Shown: positions 41,731-50,865 of the stretch, piece by piece | Numbering within the stretch: the first letter of the stretch is position 1 | Layout: each line of letters begins with the position of its first letter | Assembly (NCBI GenBank): GCA_030247855.1 | Contig: JAPDRN010000021.1 | Location: 248,001 to 312,000 of the forward strand | Direction of reading: 5' to 3' | Origin: Knufia peltigerae | Lineage: Eukaryota; Ascomycota; Eurotiomycetes; Chaetothyriales; Trichomeriaceae | Length of the DNA stretch: 64,000 bases | The notes under the pieces: generated by a model | The model's database searches: none | What the model was told of the DNA's origin: nothing | What the model saw: the letters and a program-made list of their open reading frames with translations, nothing else | Program-made: the position numbers and the translations under genes

Positions 41731-42333
41731 ATGGAGTATACTACCACTGAAACAGAGTGGCCGTCGTCAGCGAACGTGTCAGAAGACAAACAAAAATTAC
41801 TCGACTACTATCTCAGGCTCCTCGATACCAACGAGGCGACAACGGGCGATAAGCTTGCAGAGATCTTTGCAGATGATGGGTACATTATCAGCCCCGCTGG
41901 AACAGCTCGTGGCCATGAACGTAGGTCCAGCCCGATTGAACTTGGATGGGGTTTATGAGCGGCCCATTGCGTTCAGTTGACTCTGTTTCCAGAAATTAAG
42001 AGATCTCGCCAGCTTGCCTGGAATGTGACCAAAACCCGATTGCACAAGTTGACTCGTGTATATGTATTTGAACCTGAGGCAATGGACTTGCTAGTCATTG
42101 GAACAGCTGTTCAAGGCCTTGTCAATGGTAACTCAGTTTTAGGGGAATGGGTTGCAAGGATCCGTTTTGATCAAGCTTCTCCCACCGGAAGCCCCAAGAT
42201 AAAATCACACCAAGTCTGGGCGGCACGTTACTGTGAAAATCAGAAACACAGAGCAGCATTTAACCGACATATTTCACCCCAGGATTTCGGCGGTGTTCAG
42301 AAAGCAATCCAGGAGGCATTGGGTAGCTCGTGA
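41731..42333 (+). CDS. SnoaL/NTF2-like domain protein
   Basis: Small protein of 176 aa, exons 41731-41920 and 41993-42333. The layout fits the alpha+beta cone fold of the SnoaL/NTF2-like superfamily: an N-terminal helical segment (KQKLLDYYLRLLDT), then EIFADDGYIISPAGTARGHE, then strand-rich VYVFEPEAMDLLVIGTAVQG and EWVARIRFD. Such proteins act as cyclases, isomerases, dehydratases or non-enzymatic binders, so no reaction is claimed. It shares a promoter region and a sequence motif with regulator 2, which places it within the island. It might handle an unstable pathway intermediate (inference). It is the last island gene before the conserved MEF2 gene. Confidence 0.75.
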
Positions 42334-42719
42334 GAGTCGAGCCTCGCTGCGAAAGTATAGCAGCTGATCACGTCTGTGCCCGAGAAATTGCTCGGGATCA
42401 GTGAAGCCTAGAGCGGTTATAGTCGAGTATTAGATGTAGACTTTGAGTGGTTGGGCGGTATTGAAATTCTTTCTCGCCGCGGCCTCTCGCAGCCTCGCGC
42501 AGCCTTGTTGGGCTTGGCAACACGTGCTTTGAGGTTTTGGTCAAGTTTTCGTCCCTTCCAAAGATACTGATCTTGATATTCTCCAAATTCAATTGATTGG
42601 TTCTGATTGCATCACTTTCTTTCGTTGACTGTCTTTTTTGGTTCTTCGCGTTCTGTCTAGAAGGTCTTCTTCAAGTCCATTTCACGGTCAACCACCGGAC
42701 GATACGTCAACCCGGGGGA
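42334..42719. promoter_or_regulatory. Intergenic region upstream of MEF2
   Basis: 386 bp. E-box-like CACGTG at 42521-42526. The reading frame is open upstream of 42720 only through a non-ATG start. Confidence 0.45.
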
Positions 42720-45434
42720 ATGGTAGTAATCTACGGCAGAGTTCTCACACGCTCCACTCTAATTAGATCTGTTGGACCTTGTACAAAAGTTTTGAAACGA
42801 GGAGTGCCTCTGAGATCGATTTCAGCATCATGTCGTCTTTCAGCTGCATCGCACGCTTCCCAAGCTGCTCTCCGAACGAGAAATATTGGCATCATAGCTC
42901 ATATCGACGCCGGTAAAACGACCACTACTGAGCGCATGCTCTACTATAGTGGACACACCCGACGAATTGGTGATGTTGATGAAGGATCAACTGTCACAGA
43001 TTTCCTACCAGCCGAACGAGCTAGAGGTATCACTATACAGTCTGCAGCCATCACCTTCGAATGGCCTCCGGTGGGTGATCAACAGGCCGCCCAGCTCGCC
43101 AAAGATTTTGATATAGGAACCGACACCCAACCGCGCTGTCAATATCCTCACAACATCAACCTAATAGATACTCCGGGCCATGCCGACTTTACATTCGAGG
43201 TGCGACGATCGTTGAGAATTCTGGACGGTGCTATCTGTATCCTTGACGGCGTTGCTGGTGTCGAAGCACAGACGGAACAGGTGTGGGCTCAGGCGGCTGA
43301 ATGGAAGATTCCAAGGATAGCCTACATCAACAAGCTTGATCGGAATGGTGCTGCTTTTGGCCGTACCGTGCGTGAGATTGGTTCACGTCTCAAGGGATGG
43401 CCTGCTGTGTGTCAAATACCGTGGTTCGAAGGGGGAAAGGGTCAATTCACAGGTGTCGGTGATGTGATCAACCTAGAGGGGCTGTTGTACACTCCAGGAG
43501 GTGATGGAAAGGCTGTCCAGCGCATACCGCTGTCACGAATGGAACAAGAGTACCCGGAATTTGCCACAGAGTTGCATCGAGCAAGAATTGCTCTGGTTGA
43601 GCTACTGAGTGAGCATGATGACCACCTTGTGGAAGCCTTTTTCGAGGCAGAAGAGGATCATCTCAATGTCACCCCAGCTCAGGTTCTCCAGAGTCTTCGA
43701 CGATCTTTGCTCGCGGAAAATTGCAGCATCATTCCGGTGTTTGCTGGTGCAAGCTTCCGAAACATCGGCGTTCAACCACTGCTGGATGCGATCAACAATC
43801 TATTACCTAGCCCGGCAGAACGTCCGGATCCCGAAATCAGTCTTGGATCCAGCTCTGGTGGCCTTTCGCAACTAATGAGTGGCGAGCTCTCTCTCCGCAA
43901 CGACGACCCGGACAAGTCCAAGAAAAAAGGAGCAGTGCAAGGGTCATCCGCTGTTGGGAACACGCTTCAAGGATGTGCATTGGCATTCAAAGTTGTCAAC
44001 GATCCACGCAAAGGCGTTCTCGTCTACATACGGGTTTACTCAGGCTCGATCGATCGCAACTCTCTGCTGTACAACACGAATCTACAGAACTCTGAGCGAG
44101 CGTCGACGCTGTTGCGGATGTACGCCTCAGAATCCGTGCCTGTACAATCATTAAAGGCTGGAGAAATCGGTGTCATTGCCGGTTCAAAATTCGCACGGAC
44201 AGGAGATACCCTGGTGTCATACGCCGGTAACAAGGCCACACCTCCAGAACCGCTGAACAAACTACAGCTTCGGCCTATCAAAGTTCCCCCGCCGGTATTC
44301 TTCGCTTCAATCGAGCCGAATAGTTTGCGGGAAGAAAAAGACATGCATGAGAAGCTTGCTCTACTTTTGCGAGAAGACCCAAGCCTGCAAATCACCCAGG
44401 ACGAAGATACTGGCCAGACCCAGATCAGTGGCATGGGAGAACTGCACCTGGAAATCGCCCAAGACAGACTGGTCAACGACCTCAAAGCCCGAGCCAACAT
44501 GGGGAAGATTGCCATTGGGTACCGGGAATCCCTGCCTCAGTCTTCGAAGCCAATCACCAAGACTTTGGAAGGTGACCGCGCAGCCACAAAGGGAAAAGCA
44601 GGATGCACGGCGGTCGCAGAGCCAATGTCGGACGCTGATGAGTCTGGCAGCAGCGGTGACGAGGACGACGATGATGTCTTCAGGTACGAACAAGATGGAA
44701 ACTTGATCTTGATCGAGACGCCCACATTGGATAGAAAGGGGCGACCCATCAGTTCCGACAACGCGTCACTGCCACCACATCTCAACCTCGCCGAGATGCA
44801 GTCGGCATATGTCAATGGCGCACTGGCGGCTCTGAGCCGAGGACCCTCATATTCCTACCCGATGCGCAACACCAAAGTCACTCTGAGACTCGTGCCCGAA
44901 GAACACATCTTTGGATCCGAGACGACATACTCTTCGCTCACTTCTGCGGCTCGATTGGCCACGATAGCCGCCTTCAGAGACGCGACCAAATCGGGTCCGA
45001 GTACACTGATGGAACCCGTCATGAACGTCGACATCAGTGTCGATGAAGCCAGTCTGGGAAACGTCATCCAAGACCTTTCGTCGAGTCGCGGCGGTCAAAT
45101 TGTGTCGCTGGGGGACCACGAGGAAGGGGATGAAGACAACAACAACACCAGCAGTCATGGTCCTTCTCAGAGGATCGACGTCAGCAAGATTTACGCTCCG
45201 AAAGACCCATTTGAATCCGGATCATCTTTGTCGGGAGAACAACACGATCACGTCAACATCCAGCGGACCGTCAAAGCCAAAGTGCCCCTGAAAGAGATGG
45301 TCGGGTACCTAAAACATCTCAGGAGCATGACCGGTGGTCGAGGAACTTTTGTCATGAGTGTAGACCGCTTCGAGAGAATCACGGGTCCCAGAGAGAGGGC
45401 ACTGATGACAGAATTGCGCGGTGGACATTTATGA
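42720..45434 (+). CDS. MEF2: Mitochondrial ribosome-releasing factor 2 / elongation factor G2
   Basis: Translational GTPase of 904 aa, intronless, expected to act with mitochondrial RRF in recycling ribosomes. The first 50 residues are basic and hydroxylated without acids, a typical mitochondrial presequence. G1 is AHIDAGKTT at 60-68, the switch I region reads GSTVTDFLPAERARGITIQS (the Mef2/GFM2-type variant), G3 is DTPGHADF and G4 is NKLD. Domains III-V follow (FASIEPNS, GMGELHLEI, and a C-terminal GGRGTFVMSVDRFERI). An acidic insertion around 44600-44760 (DADESGSSGDEDDDD) lies in the domain IV region and helps explain the length above the usual 750-820. Start at the first ATG after a CT-rich leader. 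Confidence 0.93.
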   Translation: MVVIYGRVLTRSTLIRSVGPCTKVLKRGVPLRSISASCRLSAASHASQAALRTRNIGIIAHIDAGKTTTTERMLYYSGHTRRIGDVDEGSTVTDFLPAERARGITIQSAAITFEWPPVGDQQAAQLAKDFDIGTDTQPRCQYPHNINLIDTPGHADFTFEVRRSLRILDGAICILDGVAGVEAQTEQVWAQAAEWKIPRIAYINKLDRNGAAFGRTVREIGSRLKGWPAVCQIPWFEGGKGQFTGVGDVINLEGLLYTPGGDGKAVQRIPLSRMEQEYPEFATELHRARIALVELLSEHDDHLVEAFFEAEEDHLNVTPAQVLQSLRRSLLAENCSIIPVFAGASFRNIGVQPLLDAINNLLPSPAERPDPEISLGSSSGGLSQLMSGELSLRNDDPDKSKKKGAVQGSSAVGNTLQGCALAFKVVNDPRKGVLVYIRVYSGSIDRNSLLYNTNLQNSERASTLLRMYASESVPVQSLKAGEIGVIAGSKFARTGDTLVSYAGNKATPPEPLNKLQLRPIKVPPPVFFASIEPNSLREEKDMHEKLALLLREDPSLQITQDEDTGQTQISGMGELHLEIAQDRLVNDLKARANMGKIAIGYRESLPQSSKPITKTLEGDRAATKGKAGCTAVAEPMSDADESGSSGDEDDDDVFRYEQDGNLILIETPTLDRKGRPISSDNASLPPHLNLAEMQSAYVNGALAALSRGPSYSYPMRNTKVTLRLVPEEHIFGSETTYSSLTSAARLATIAAFRDATKSGPSTLMEPVMNVDISVDEASLGNVIQDLSSSRGGQIVSLGDHEEGDEDNNNTSSHGPSQRIDVSKIYAPKDPFESGSSLSGEQHDHVNIQRTVKAKVPLKEMVGYLKHLRSMTGGRGTFVMSVDRFERITGPRERALMTELRGGHL

Positions 45435-45867
45435 ACAGGCGATCAGATCAGACTCTTTTTTTTTCTTTATCAGAGTTATGGCTGAGGACCTCTTTCGCAG
45501 GGTGTTGCCTGTGGATCTGAGTGAGGCGGTTGAATGAATGGCCCGCGCTCCCCCCAAAAAAGGCTTGTCCTAGTTGTACTCCATACTGTACTGTATATTT
45601 ATTATTTGAAACTCCATAGATCTAAATGTGACATGTACCAACAACAAAATCTAATCTCCAAAACCGCCAACTCTCTCTTCTCTACAGATTTATCCCTTTC
45701 GAATGCTATATACACCAAATATATCGATTTAAAAATATGCTGTGCTGACAACATCATCGACGAACTGGCTGAGTAACAAATTCGATCCGCCCCTCATTTC
45801 GCCAACTCTCTCCCTCGAATTCCCTTGATTTCTCGAGTCGAAAACAACACAACGCACCACCACCAAA
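45435..45867. other. Intergenic region between MEF2 and GCS1
   Basis: 433 bp, T-rich run near 45456, CT-rich tract before the GCS1 ATG. No gene seen. Confidence 0.5.
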
Positions 45868-47274
45868 ATGGCCTCCAAGGCGATGTGGGAGGTCGATCCA
45901 GAGACCAGAAGCAAAGTGATACAACCCTGAGCTCTAGAGAAGTTCACTTGCTGACATATTGTCTGTCTAGCTCGCCCAGATAAGTAAAAAAGATGGCGCA
46001 GGAAACGACAAGTGCTGCGACTGCGGTGCCCCTTCACCGCAGTGGGTGAGTCTTTTTTCGAGTCCCTTTCAGTCCTGATCACGACAAACCCCCTAATGAG
46101 ACGCATGCAGGCATCTCCCAAATTCTCCACCTTTATTTGTCTGCAATGCGCCGGTACACACCGCGGGTTGGGTGTGCACGTGTCCTTTGTCCGGTCCGTG
46201 TCGATGGACGCCTTCAAACAAGCAGAGATCCTACGCATGCAGTACGGCGGTAACAAAGCGTGGCAAGACTTTTTCACAAAAAACTCCCCCATCCCCTTCG
46301 ACGAGTGCACCATCAAAGAGCGATACGACTGCGAAATCGGCGAGGAGTGGAAAGAGCGGTTGAGCGCGCAGGTAGAGGAGAGGGAGTTTGATAAAGCGGC
46401 CTTTCTCAAAGAACGACAGGCCATCAAAGAGAAGCAGGCCAGTCGGTCGGCCACGCCCGCCGGTGGTGTTGGCAGCGGCGCTAGAAATAGCGGCGCGAAT
46501 GGCCAGGGCCAGGGCGATAGTCGGACAGCCTCCCCTGCGCCGGGACGAGGGCCGGGCATATCAGCTGAACAAAAGGCACAGAACGAGGCCTATTTCGCAA
46601 GGATGGGAGAGGCCAACGCTTCGAGACCAGACTCCCTCCCGCCCAGCCAAGGCGGGAAATACGGCGGTTTTGGAAGTGCCCCGGCCGAACCGCAGTCGTC
46701 CAACGGCGGTGGTGGCATGCCCAGTGCCGACGACTTTTCAAAAGATCCAGTGGCCGCGTTGACCAAGGGTTTTGGCTGGTTTTCTGCAGCTGTGGGAAAG
46801 CAAGCCAAAATCGTGAACGACTCGTATATCCAACCGACGGCAAAGAATGTACGTTGTCTGCCTTCGCCCTTTGCCTGTTGTTTTTGTTTCTGTTTTGTTT
46901 CGCTAGGGTTTGGGAAAAGCCGGCATGATGTACTGACGTTGGTGATGCAGCTTGCATCTTCAGATATTGCTGCACAAGCACGAACCGCGGCCATGGTTGC
47001 CGGGAAGAACATCCAGACCGGTGCAAAAGGTGCCGCCGAGTCATTCAACAAGTTCGTCGAAGGTCAAGATGAAAAGGCCAGTGCTGCCGCAGCGTCAAGA
47101 GGAGTTGAACCTGAACGTAAAGACTTTTGGGACAGTTTCGGCATGGGCGGTGGTGGCGCCGGCGCAGGTGGTGGCGCGTCAAAATCATCCAGCAGCATCG
47201 GTACGAGTGCGATGAAGAAGACACCAGGTTCATCACAAAAGTCCAAAGATGACGGTTGGGGGGACGACTGGTAA
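45868..47274 (+). CDS. GCS1: ArfGAP protein Gcs1-like
   Basis: ADP-ribosylation factor GTPase-activating protein of 394 aa, acting in Golgi/ER vesicle traffic. Exons 45868-45915, 45971-46045, 46111-46848 and 46951-47274 join in frame. The ArfGAP zinc finger has the exact spacing C31-x2-C34-x16-C51-x2-C54, and the catalytic arginine finger is Arg59 in THRGLG. SFVRSVSMD and NKAWQDFF follow. The C-terminal part holds the Gcs1/ArfGAP1-like amphipathic stretch (FGWFSAAVGKQAKIV) split from AAMVAGKNIQTGAKGAAESF by the last intron, and a Gly/Ser-rich end with DGWGDDW. Confidence 0.93.
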
Positions 47275-48314
47275 GACATGACGTCTGATGAGATGAATGT
47301 TCTCTTTTTTTTCCCTGGCGGGTTGTATATTGATTATACACACCGTACGGATTTACAGTTGCTTGATACCCACCTACCTGCCTCAGGTAGGTATCAACAG
47401 CATCGTCAACAGCAAGACCGTCCTTGAATCAAGAAACCCAAACCCCCCGGAGGAGAGGACGAGGTTGATATTGTTTTGTGTCAATCAAAGGGTACTCTCA
47501 CTTTTTGGACAAACTGGACGATGCTGGGCATGACGAGGCTGCTGGTGGTGGCGGGGGCGGTGGTGATGGTGGTGGTGGTGTTGGTGGATGTCATGCCCCA
47601 GATGGTCACTCGATCAACAAATCAACCAGCAAAGGGGGAGGATATTGGACGTTGGACGAATGCCATGTCAATTACAATACAACCATACAAACAGTACACC
47701 TCTCTACCAAATGCATCTTGGGTTGCAACCATTGCCAAAAAGCCTAATACGAACACGAAAACATCAACAGGTACCTACCCATTGCAACAAAAAAAATGTC
47801 ATTTTGTCTCTTCAGGGATGGAGTCATTGTCAAACATCAGGTTGTACACCTTTGCCCGACAAGGCACCAAGTATTGGTATTGTTTTCTTCTTCTTTCATT
47901 CAGCGTCAGGGGTGGGCGTCGTTGCTGTTCGCACACAATACTTCAGAAGTATGCGAGTTTGAAAAACGGTCCAAATATCAATATACAAGTTTTGGTATCT
48001 CAGCAATCTTAAAACCCTGCATTTGAATAAGTCTTTCAAATTGGTCGGTGTCTTTCGTCCAGCTATATAAATACATACGTACACGTGATCGTGATCGTAA
48101 AGGATCGCGGATTTTGTGTCTTGTGCGTCAGATTGCACTTTCATCCACCCGGATGTTGCTCTGCTCTACACTTCTAATCTGTTCAGTATCGAGTGTGTCG
48201 TATTCTCTCGTACCTAATCATACATCTAACTGGGTCTTGTGCCAGCAGTTGTCGAGCGCGCGCCTGCGTTCGTGGTCTCGGCTGCTGTACAAACTGAAAG
48301 GCAAGAAAGGAGAA
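47275..48314. other. Convergent intergenic region
   Basis: About 1 kb between tail-to-tail genes. GGT-rich repeats at 47548-47586 and a perfect inverted CCTACCTGCCTCAGGTAGG near 47374-47392. No supportable gene. Confidence 0.45.
47374..47392. terminator. Possible 3' hairpin after GCS1
   Basis: CCTACCTG and CAGGTAGG arms around a CCT loop, about 100 bp past the GCS1 stop codon. It may only be a local palindrome; fungal polymerase II does not need hairpins for termination. Confidence 0.25.
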
Positions 48315-50288
48315 TCACCTCCCACCGCCGCCACGCCACGAATCACCCCCTCGTCCGCCACGATACCCTCCCCTTCCGCGCATGCCAGCAAGTCTGTCTT
48401 GTCCGCGCTTGCCAAACCCAAATTCGGGCCCTTTGTCCACCCACTCTTCGCGATCCTTGAACCGATCGAACGAGTACCGCTTCATACCCTCGTCGCCACT
48501 CCGGCCCATCTCGGCGTGAGAGAGACGCATTTCTCGAAACATGTCCAGTCTCTCCCGCGCCACGGCCTCGGGAACGGGTTTGAAGTACAGCTTTGGCTTC
48601 GCGGTCGTAGAGTCGAAGAGTTCGTCGAGTGCTTTGAACCCGCGACCGCTGATATCCTGTCTCTTTGGTCCTGTCGGTGGCTGCAGGGCCCTCCCACGAT
48701 CACGATGCCGGTCTCGGTAATCGTCCCGCGGGTCATTTCTCGGAACCAGCCCGGCTCGATCAAGATGTGCATCACCTCCGGCTGGTCTGTCAACGGACAT
48801 GCGTGAGCTCAATTTCGGCTCCAATGGCGGTGGTTGCTGGGGTTTGGTCGTATCTACTTCCTGGAAGACTGCCTCAATGCCGTCTTCGTTCTGTTCGTAG
48901 ACAACTTCGTAGCGCCGTCCACCTGCACGGCCTCCGCCGAACCCGCCACCACCTGTCTCGCGCTCGATCCAACCCTGAACTTTGTCGTCGGGTATATAGT
49001 CCACGAAGAGGTGTTCTCGCATGTTCTCATCTGGGAAACGGGTGTCGTGCATGGCTGTGCGTACCCGTGACGCCGCAGAGATGGAAGAAAACGAGACAAA
49101 TGCATGGGTGCGGATGTTGTCTAGGTAGAACACTTTGATAGGGTCGATGTCGTCCGACGGATCACGGGATTTGGCAAGCGTGAGGATATGATTGCGAAGT
49201 GAGGGGATATGAAGTGGCCGTTTGAGATTACGGATGTATATCGATGAGGTTGCTAGATGGATGGCAGGAGAGACATCACGCTCTTCGGAGGGACTTCGTG
49301 GGCGAATTGCTTCTGCAGCTGAAGCAGCTTGCTGGTTGATGGTTTTGGTAATAGCATCATCGGTTTCGTTGCGGATCTCCTTGGCAACCTCAGTCGCTGC
49401 CTTCATATCTCGCAGGGCAGCGAGCTCCTCGGTCTTCTCATCTTCTCCTTCAGAGCTAAGTCTTGCCTTTTTGCGTGCAACCTCTTGGGCCGTTGGATCA
49501 GGCGTAGCGCTTCGCTTCCTCCTCCGTGTCTGATCTTCGGCAAAGTCACCAGGTGGGAGGGGTGTGCTACTGTCTGACTGCGTCTGAACTTGTGGCAGCC
49601 TGTTCGAGGGGTCTTCAGCCTTCTGAGGAGCAGTATTGGATATTTCTTGTTTCGTAGCTTCCACCTCGCTTTCCACGGTTTGAGTCTCCGGTGCTAAGTT
49701 TTCGTCCTTGACGGTATCAGATTGAGAGGTCGCTGGCACATCAGACATTTCCTCTTTCTTCTCGGCATGGCTATCCTCTTTCCGCAGCTCAGCCGGTGTA
49801 TCGTGCTCGATCTGAACTTCTTGAGGAGTGTCATCCACTTGTTCTTGTGCATCAGGTTTGGCGATCTTGGACGAAGTGTCCTGTGTAATATCCGTCCCGA
49901 ATTCTTCGTGCGACGCGTCTTCATTGCCATTGACGTCGGAAGTTCCCACGGCATCCTTCTCATCCTGAGGCTGCGGAGGAGTTAGAATCGTCGTCGCATC
50001 GTCCACCACCACGTGCTCTTCGTTGCTGACGATATCTTGAGGCTCAAGATTGTCACCCTCGGGATGTCCTCCGACAGGTTCATTTCCTCGGTCCTCTTCT
50101 TCCTTCGCATTGTCATGCTTGTCTTCTCCGCGAGGCTCGACTTTCTCTCTCGCGTTATCATGTTCTTGTTCGTATTCTGTTAGCGTGTCGATATAGTTCT
50201 GCTTGAGTTTGAGGCCAGTAAGAGGGATCCCGCGCTTCTTGCATTCCTCCTTAAGGTCAACAACTTTCAACTTGCTCCAGTCCGTCAT
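48315..50288 (-). CDS. Acinus-like SAP/RRM protein with RSB motif (ASAP complex)
   Basis: Single-exon protein of 657 aa. An N-terminal SAP domain (MTDWSKLKVVDLKEECKKRG, about residues 1-35) is followed by a long acidic Glu/Asp/Gln-rich segment. A basic NLS-like stretch (RRRKRSATPD) comes next, then an RRM-like domain from SSIYIRNLKRPLHIPSL to REHLFVDYIPDDK. Near the C-terminus FKALDELFDSTTAKPKLYF matches the RSB motif with which acinus binds RNPS1 and SAP18. The end is an RGG-rich tail. In animals the ASAP complex joins the exon-junction complex and affects splicing and NMD. The open frame extends to a TTG, and ATG 50288 gives the SAP domain directly at the N-terminus. Confidence 0.85.
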   Translation of the reverse strand: MTDWSKLKVVDLKEECKKRGIPLTGLKLKQNYIDTLTEYEQEHDNAREKVEPRGEDKHDNAKEEEDRGNEPVGGHPEGDNLEPQDIVSNEEHVVVDDATTILTPPQPQDEKDAVGTSDVNGNEDASHEEFGTDITQDTSSKIAKPDAQEQVDDTPQEVQIEHDTPAELRKEDSHAEKKEEMSDVPATSQSDTVKDENLAPETQTVESEVEATKQEISNTAPQKAEDPSNRLPQVQTQSDSSTPLPPGDFAEDQTRRRKRSATPDPTAQEVARKKARLSSEGEDEKTEELAALRDMKAATEVAKEIRNETDDAITKTINQQAASAAEAIRPRSPSEERDVSPAIHLATSSIYIRNLKRPLHIPSLRNHILTLAKSRDPSDDIDPIKVFYLDNIRTHAFVSFSSISAASRVRTAMHDTRFPDENMREHLFVDYIPDDKVQGWIERETGGGGFGGGRAGGRRYEVVYEQNEDGIEAVFQEVDTTKPQQPPPLEPKLSSRMSVDRPAGGDAHLDRAGLVPRNDPRDDYRDRHRDRGRALQPPTGPKRQDISGRGFKALDELFDSTTAKPKLYFKPVPEAVARERLDMFREMRLSHAEMGRSGDEGMKRYSFDRFKDREEWVDKGPEFGFGKRGQDRLAGMRGRGGYRGGRGGDSWRGGGGR

Positions 50289-50865
50289 ATTGTCAGATTG
50301 CCGCGTCAACGTAAGCGCGGGAAATGAGCGATGATAGGTTAATCTCTACGCGATTGAGTCGACATGAGGGACTCGGGAATAGTTATGGGCGAAACCTGGT
50401 AGTTGCACACTTTTTTGACAGCCGACGCGCGCAGTTACAACAGAACACGCAAAACAATTCACTCCTCGATAATGACGTCGATCACGTGAGATCTCTCGCT
50501 AAAGGATCGGCGAGCAAGGCTGAACTAAACAGCTAAGATCACGTGCATTTTCAAGCGCAAGGCTGTGAGATGCATACTTCTCCCCTTCAGACTGCGGAAC
50601 CCCACCCCACCTGCCTTTGTTTCTCTTGATAGTACCACCGCATAAACTCACCTACGAACCTCACATTACCCTTGCCTGGTCTAAGGATCGAGGCTCTGCA
50701 GAGTCTTCCGAACGAACGAGTCACATTCTCGGCTACGAAGCGTGCCGGGAAGTGAAGCAACAAACCTCATGGAGCGCAATTCACAGCTCTGGCTCGACTT
50801 CGTAAACCGCCTGTCCTGACCACGACTACGGTCGCAATGACCTGGCTCCCCAATACACAACCATC
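50289..50865. promoter_or_regulatory. Shared divergent promoter of acinus-like and EST1/SMG7-like genes
   Basis: 577 bp between head-to-head start codons. CRE-like TGACGTC at 50473-50479 and two CACGTG E-boxes at 50483-50488 and 50540-50545 sit close together near the acinus-like gene. Confidence 0.5.
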
